From Verpa conica (taxonomy: Eukaryota > Ascomycota > Pezizomycetes > Pezizales > Morchellaceae), in the NCBI GenBank assembly GCA_033030425.1, contig JAUFSD010000014.1, forward strand, positions 186,001-250,000: a DNA stretch of 64,000 nt. The letters are read 5' to 3'. The position numbers were made by a program, and so were the translations under genes. Of this stretch, positions 59,438 to 64,000 are shown piece after piece (position 1 is the stretch's first letter; each line of letters starts with the position of its first letter). The notes beneath the pieces were generated by a model. The model saw only the letters and a list, made by a program, of their open reading frames with translations, did no database searches and was not told where the DNA came from.

Positions 59438-59704
59438 CTCAGGCGTTTATTAAATACTCGTAGTGAGGGGGGACACAGCACCAAAACTCACCAAAACCCT
59501 TTCACAGAAAAACCCCAAAATCATACACAAAGCCAGGAATAAGTTATCTATAGTACCCAGAACTACTGTGATAAATCTATATTGTTATTGTGTTTGTGTT
59601 TGTTGTCTTATCATATTATTTTATTGCTACTACCTCCCACACACATAATTTTGAGTGTCGCCTAAGGTTGCAACCTCTCTACGAGTATTTAATAAACGCC
59701 TGAG
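59438..59704. mobile_element. MITE with 26-bp perfect terminal inverted repeats
   Basis: The element is 267 bp. Its left end is CTCAGGCGTTTATTAAATAC followed by TCGTAG (59438–59463); the right end at 59679–59704 is its exact reverse complement. TA flanks each side (59436–59437 and 59705–59706), so the duplication is TA as in Tc1/mariner elements. The inside is AT-rich with no transposase. Confidence 0.75.
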
Positions 59705-59841
59705 TAGAATAATTTATTAGATCTTAAACATTTATGTACTCCCTCACGACACAAATGATAGGGTAAGAACACTTATTAATTCTTTACCCTAGCCCTTAAC
59801 TCATTTCCTATATGCTTAATAGAGGTAGACTTACATCTAAT

Positions 59842-59867
59842 ACTACTCAGGCATCCATTAATAACTC
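59842..59867 (+). repeat. diverged copy of the MITE end
   Basis: The sequence CTCAGGCATCCATTAATAAC, continuing TCGTAG, matches the MITE terminus with a few changes. A second end for this copy was not found within the following kilobase. Confidence 0.5.
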
Positions 59868-60819
59868 GTAGTTTGGAGAGGGAGCATTATAGGGGTCTAG
59901 TTGATGTATAGTATATATGCAGGCTAATGAGAAGGTAATCTTAGTGAGGTAATTAACCTATCTTCCCCTGTTACATTTAGACAGAGTACCTACCACCATG
60001 CGAGAGTACTCGGGGGTCAAGGTCTCTCGATCTCTCGGGGATCTTCTACAAATAGAAAATTAAGTTGTGGTATCAAGATGCTAAACTTCATACGGTATTA
60101 CCGGAAAAAGCGCTGAGAGTAGCTGGCAAATAAAAGTAGGGCAAAACCATGCTGGAAATTAATTAGGGATAGTCTAGTCCTATTATTTTTAGAATATAGA
60201 CGTGAGTTAATGCTCCTATCACAATTTCCAATACGACGTTGCTATCTAGATCATAGATCTAGCAAAATCCTAGATATATCTAGCTTCCCGAATATCCTAG
60301 TCAATGTGAGGTAACCTACTGCAGATTTATATGAGGGGCCAAACACCAATTCATCTGTTTTATATGTAGGTGGCCGATACAGTAACTCTGTAGGAAATAA
60401 ATCTTAGAACTCGAGGCATATAGCGAATCAACCCAGCCCCGATATAGTCACTATCCTAAGGAACCCTTATGAATTGGCGTTTACCAGCTTTATGAGAAGA
60501 AAAACCAAAAGAAATAGTTCTAAGGATTATAACCAATACATAGCCTCACACGACCCATTGCTACCATAATACAAAGTTACAAAAATTTAAACCACAGATA
60601 CCGATACCCCAAAATTTCCACTACTCATTGACAACCTAGCAGGTCATTCCCTTGTTCTTTATTAGAGCAATATATCCACTACCGATACAACACTATAATC
60701 ACTATAGACGATATAGTAACTATACTCGCAACCCCGAAGCCTGAAAACCTATCAACCTTAGTGGTGGTCAATTTGAGTCATAAAATTAATTTAGATGATT
60801 CTCACCATTATACGTTTAT

Positions 60820-63800
60820 TTATTTACGTAAACTTTCTGCCTCCTCCCCACGACCCTGTTCCTCGTACATCATGGCTAGGTTTTCCTTTGCCAGCAGAGT
60901 GTTAGGGTGGTCGTCTCCTAGTACCTTCTTGCGAGCAGCCAGCACTTGCAGCCCCAGATCCTCTGCCTCCTTCCTGCGCCCTTGATTGAAATACATCGCA
61001 GCCAGGTTCCCCATCGCCGACAGAGTGTCAGGGTGGTCGTCTCCTAGTACCTTCTTGCGAGCAGCCAGCACTTGCAGCTGAAGATCCTCTGCCTCCTTGC
61101 AGCGCCCTTGATTGTAATACGTCGCAGCCAGGTTCCCCATCGCCGACAGAGTGTCAGGGTGGTCGTCTCCTAGTACCTTCTTGCGAGCAGCCAGCACTTG
61201 CAGCTCCAGATCCTCTGCCTCCTTCCAGCGTCCTTGATTGGAATACGTCCCAGCCAGGTTCCCCATCGCCGACAGAGTGTCAGGGTGGTCGTCTCCTAGT
61301 ACCTTCTTGCAAGCAGCCAGCACTTGCAGACTCAGATCCTCTGCCTCCTTCCAGCGTCCTTGATTGCAATACGTCCCAGCCAGGCTCCCCATCGCCGACA
61401 GAGTGTCAGGGTGGTCGTCTCCTAGTACCTTCTTGCGAGCAGCCAGCACTTGCAGCTGAAGATCCTCTGCCTCCTTCCAGCGTCCTTGATTGTAATACGT
61501 CGCAGCCAGGTTCCCCATCACCCGCAGAGTGCCAGGGTGGTCGTCTCCTAGTACCTTCTTGCGAGTAGCCAGCACTTGCAGCTGAAGATCCTCTGCCTCC
61601 TTCCAGCGTCCTTGATTGCAATACGTCCCAGCCAGGCTCCCCATCGCCGACAGAGTGTCAGGGTGGTCGTCTCCTAGTACCTTCTTGCGAGCAGCCAGCA
61701 CTTGCAGCTCCAGATCCTCTGCCTCCTTCCAGCGTCCTTGATTGTAATACGTCGAAGCCAGGTTCCCCATCGCCTCCAGAGTGCTAGGTTGGTCGTCTCC
61801 TAGTATTTTCTTGCGAGCAGCGAGCACTTGCAGCCCCAGATCCTCTGCCTCCTTCCAGCGCCCTTGATTGGAATACGTCCCAGCCAGGTTCCCCATCGCC
61901 GACAGAGTGTCAGGGTGGTCGTCTCCTAGTACCTTCTTGCGAGCAGCCAGCACTTGCAGCCCCAGATCCTCTGCCTCCTTCCAGCGTCCTTGATTGCAAT
62001 ACGTCGCAGCCAGGTTCCCCATCGCCGACAGAGTGTCAGGGTGGTCGTCTCCTAGTATTTTCTTGCGAGCAGCGAGCACTTGCAGCTCCAGATCCTCTGC
62101 CTCCTTCCAGCGTCCTTGATCGTAATACGTCGTAGCCAGTTTCCCCATCGCCTCCAGAGTGTCAGGGTGGTCGTCTCCTAGTACCTTCTTGCGAGCAGCC
62201 AGCACTTGCAGCTGAAGATCCTCTGCCTCCTTCCAGCGTCCTTGATTGTAATACGTCGAAGCCAGGTTCCCCATCGCCTCCAGAGTGCTAGGTTGGTCGT
62301 CTCCTAGTATTTTCTTGCGAGCAGCGAGCACTTGCAGCTCCAGATCCTCTGCCTCCTTCCAGCGTCCTTGATTGCAATACGTCGCAGCCAGGTTCCCCAT
62401 CGCCGACAGAGTGTCAGGGTGGTCGTCTCCTAGTACCTTCTTGCGAGCAGCGAGCACTTGCAGCTCCAGATCCTCTGCCTCCTTCCAGCGTCCTTGATCG
62501 TAATACGTCGTAGCCAGTTTCCCCATCGCCTCCAGAGTGTCAGGGTGGTCGTCTCCTAGTACCTTCTTGCGAGCAGCCAGCACTTGCAGCTGAAGATCCT
62601 CTGCCTCATTCGAATTACCTTGCTTGGAATACACCTCGGCCAAAGTGACCATTGACCTTACTACCAAAGCGTTATCTGGCTCTAGTCGATCCATCTCTTG
62701 AAATCTCTTCCGGCTTAGATTTAGAATGAAATTATTTGTACCGTTACCCTCCCACTCAGACCGGATCTCGAACGGGAGTGAGCTCATCCATTCGTTCAGT
62801 TGTGACTGCATAACCTGGATATAGCCTATAGCTGCTGATTTTTCATATTGCTGCTCTAGACTATGAAGCCACTTCCACCCTCCACTTGAATCAAGGAAAG
62901 TTACAATGACCTCCATCGCCCCTGCCGAAGGGGACTGGATCTTTGTGATATGCCAAATAACGTGCTTGCTAGCATATTCTGCCAGCGGAAAAAGTTTCTG
63001 CATCACAGACCGGTCTTTGTCTAGAATATCTTCTCGAAAACACTTTAAAGAGAAATATGAAACCAATATAGTTGTCATTGATTCGTGGAGCTGCCCCAAG
63101 TTGAACGAGAAATCACCAAGCGTTGGTTCTTGTTGAACGCCATCCCCAAGCAGAAAGTCCTTCAGTGATGCATGAACAAGCTGCACAGTCTCATCTGGCA
63201 TCAATGTTATAAGTGGAGAGACTTGGTTAATCAAATCTAAAGCGGCGTCCTGAGGAGGTCTTTTGCGATAATATTCGTGGATATCTACATCACTATCTGG
63301 TGTAATGTCGAACATTGCAACGCCGAGAACAAACTCCTCAAGTCGAAGCGGTCTTGCGGCCGCAAGGACAAGCTTTAAGACTTTAATCGCGGAGATCGGA
63401 GACTTCCTTTGTAAGCGATGAAGAATACTGCTGTACAACTCCGAAAGCCCAACCGGTGCTCTTTCGAATACTACGTCAACGTTCATATGTCGATCCTCAA
63501 GTTCCGAAATCATCAAACTAGTCCAGAGTATCATCCCTTGAGATCCTTTAATGAGGGCGTTTCTTAGCCGGCTTTTTAACTCCGAACTGTGTGGGCTCAG
63601 GACGGGAGAACTCTCAAGTTTCTGAGATATGAAGAGCTCGATATCATCTCCGACGTCGTCATCTCCGATTTGAATCAGTTGCCATGAGGCAGCGGCTTTT
63701 GGTCTCTCGAGGCGTGAAATTACTAGTAGCTTAACTACTGCTGGGGCCGCTTTAGTAATCTTGGTAATGGTATCGATAAAAGAGGAGACCTCGTTGCTCG

Positions 63801-64000
63801 ACTCGTTGCATTCATCTAATGCATCGATAACACAAAAAAATTCGGGTGTATTTTTTAAGAGTCTTCGTAAAATCGACCACAACTCGATCATAGACTGGGC
63901 ATCTTGTGTTTTTGAATTTAATCGTGCGCTTCTAACTATTTCGTGTAAGGCCTTTTGCGAATCTTTACTTCTGTCGAGTAACTGAAAGATAATATTCCGT
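60820..64000 (-). CDS. NACHT–TPR NOD-like receptor, 5' part outside the window
   Basis: The frame is open to the window edge, so at least 1059 residues are present and the N-terminus is missing. At the visible start is the end of a NACHT NTPase: Walker B FFCVIDALDECNES, then LLVISRLERP and a GMILWTSLMI segment typical of the NACHT helical part. A helical linker of about 400 residues follows. The C-terminal half consists of a divergent first TPR, 13 full 42-residue kinesin-light-chain-type TPRs of the form DDHPDTLSAMGNLAATY–NQGRWKEAEDL–LQVLAARKKVLG, and a partial last repeat. Fungal NLRs of this kind sense non-self, and some trigger heterokaryon incompatibility or cell death. The near identity of repeats marks it as one with rapidly changing ligand-binding repeats. 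The effector domain cannot be seen. Confidence 0.9.
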   Translation of the reverse strand, partial: RNIIFQLLDRSKDSQKALHEIVRSARLNSKTQDAQSMIELWSILRRLLKNTPEFFCVIDALDECNESSNEVSSFIDTITKITKAAPAVVKLLVISRLERPKAAASWQLIQIGDDDVGDDIELFISQKLESSPVLSPHSSELKSRLRNALIKGSQGMILWTSLMISELEDRHMNVDVVFERAPVGLSELYSSILHRLQRKSPISAIKVLKLVLAAARPLRLEEFVLGVAMFDITPDSDVDIHEYYRKRPPQDAALDLINQVSPLITLMPDETVQLVHASLKDFLLGDGVQQEPTLGDFSFNLGQLHESMTTILVSYFSLKCFREDILDKDRSVMQKLFPLAEYASKHVIWHITKIQSPSAGAMEVIVTFLDSSGGWKWLHSLEQQYEKSAAIGYIQVMQSQLNEWMSSLPFEIRSEWEGNGTNNFILNLSRKRFQEMDRLEPDNALVVRSMVTLAEVYSKQGNSNEAEDLQLQVLAARKKVLGDDHPDTLEAMGKLATTYYDQGRWKEAEDLELQVLAARKKVLGDDHPDTLSAMGNLAATYCNQGRWKEAEDLELQVLAARKKILGDDQPSTLEAMGNLASTYYNQGRWKEAEDLQLQVLAARKKVLGDDHPDTLEAMGKLATTYYDQGRWKEAEDLELQVLAARKKILGDDHPDTLSAMGNLAATYCNQGRWKEAEDLGLQVLAARKKVLGDDHPDTLSAMGNLAGTYSNQGRWKEAEDLGLQVLAARKKILGDDQPSTLEAMGNLASTYYNQGRWKEAEDLELQVLAARKKVLGDDHPDTLSAMGSLAGTYCNQGRWKEAEDLQLQVLATRKKVLGDDHPGTLRVMGNLAATYYNQGRWKEAEDLQLQVLAARKKVLGDDHPDTLSAMGSLAGTYCNQGRWKEAEDLSLQVLAACKKVLGDDHPDTLSAMGNLAGTYSNQGRWKEAEDLELQVLAARKKVLGDDHPDTLSAMGNLAATYYNQGRCKEAEDLQLQVLAARKKVLGDDHPDTLSAMGNLAAMYFNQGRRKEAEDLGLQVLAARKKVLGDDHPNTLLAKENLAMMYEEQGRGEEAESLRK
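60916..62553 (-). repeat. 13 tandem 126-bp TPR-coding units
   Basis: Exactly 13 units of 126 bp, without length change, each coding one TPR. Differences cluster at few codons (LE/LQ/LG/LS after EAED; YY/YC/YS before NQG; HPDTLSAMG versus QPSTLEAMG). Units 2–4 and 5–8 (counted from the N-terminal side, with the divergent cap as unit 1) show a higher-order pattern that indicates block duplication. Confidence 0.95.

Larger units (their letters stand above)
57826..60819. other. intergenic stretch with MITE
   Basis: Besides the inverted-repeat element at 59438–59704 and a related end at about 59844, no gene is supported. A C16 homopolymer lies near 59049–59064. Confidence 0.5.

Noticed and set aside
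61406..61621. Other-frame ORF in the TPR array
   Set aside because: A periodic shadow of the 126-bp repeats in another frame.
1..64000. CRISPR arrays, operons and ribosome-binding sites
   Set aside because: None seen, and not expected in a eukaryotic nuclear sequence; the only regular direct repeats are coding TPR units and microsatellites.

Overview
The window looks like a nuclear chromosome segment of a filamentous ascomycete. Genes on both strands are broken by short GT–AG introns (46–92 nt), often with a CTAAC-type branch site. The gene set is fungal: a Pfa3-type palmitoyltransferase, fused bioDA plus peroxisomal bioF, a NACHT–TPR NOD-like receptor, and F-box families. Long AT-rich, gene-poor stretches and several transposon remains suggest a repeat-rich genome. 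A Pezizomycetes-like fungus would fit, but I cannot fix the taxon from sequence alone. Where exons are given, I placed the splice sites by eye from reading frame, intron phase and family conservation.

Layout. 1–4.2 kb is mostly empty AT-rich DNA with one small three-exon gene of the IFI6/ISG12 family. 4.2–8.4 kb holds a divergent pair, the DHHC palmitoyltransferase (minus) and an active-looking rhomboid protease (plus). 9.2–14.2 kb holds two single-pass membrane proteins with Thr/Ser-rich outer regions; the second is built from at least six tandem phase-0 mini-exons. 16.0–19.4 kb holds two tandem F-box paralogues. 20.0–20.2 kb is a small TA-flanked inverted-repeat element. 20.8–26.4 kb is a full-length Ty1/copia element on the minus strand (LTRs 325 bp, target duplication ATAGT), with a solo LTR of another element inserted in its gag (target duplication GTGCC).

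27.8–31.6 kb holds a divergent pair, aprataxin/Hnt3 (minus) and a FAD–Rieske oxidoreductase with a likely mitochondrial presequence (plus). 33.8–37.9 kb is a two-gene biotin cluster read outward from one 316-bp promoter: bioDA (minus) and bioF (plus), the latter ending in the peroxisomal signal SKL. 39.7–40.8 kb is an F-box/ankyrin protein. 43.1–43.6 kb is a small three-TM protein. 47.2–52.7 kb holds a divergent pair, a large DEAH/RHA-type RNA helicase (minus) and a basic CCDC137-like protein (plus). 56.5–57.8 kb is an unrecognised five-exon gene. 59.4–59.7 kb is a MITE with 26-bp perfect terminal inverted repeats. 60.8–64.0 kb is the 3' part of an NLR gene whose 13 tandem 126-bp TPR units are nearly identical; it runs off the window.

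Together the biotin genes make consecutive pathway steps (pimeloyl donor to KAPA by BioF, KAPA to DAPA to dethiobiotin by BioDA). The other genes are housekeeping or accessory and show no common pathway. The most unusual points are the exon-module amplification at 13.4–14.2 kb, the homogenised NLR repeats, the nested retroelement with an anticodon-arm primer site, and the small IFI6-like gene.
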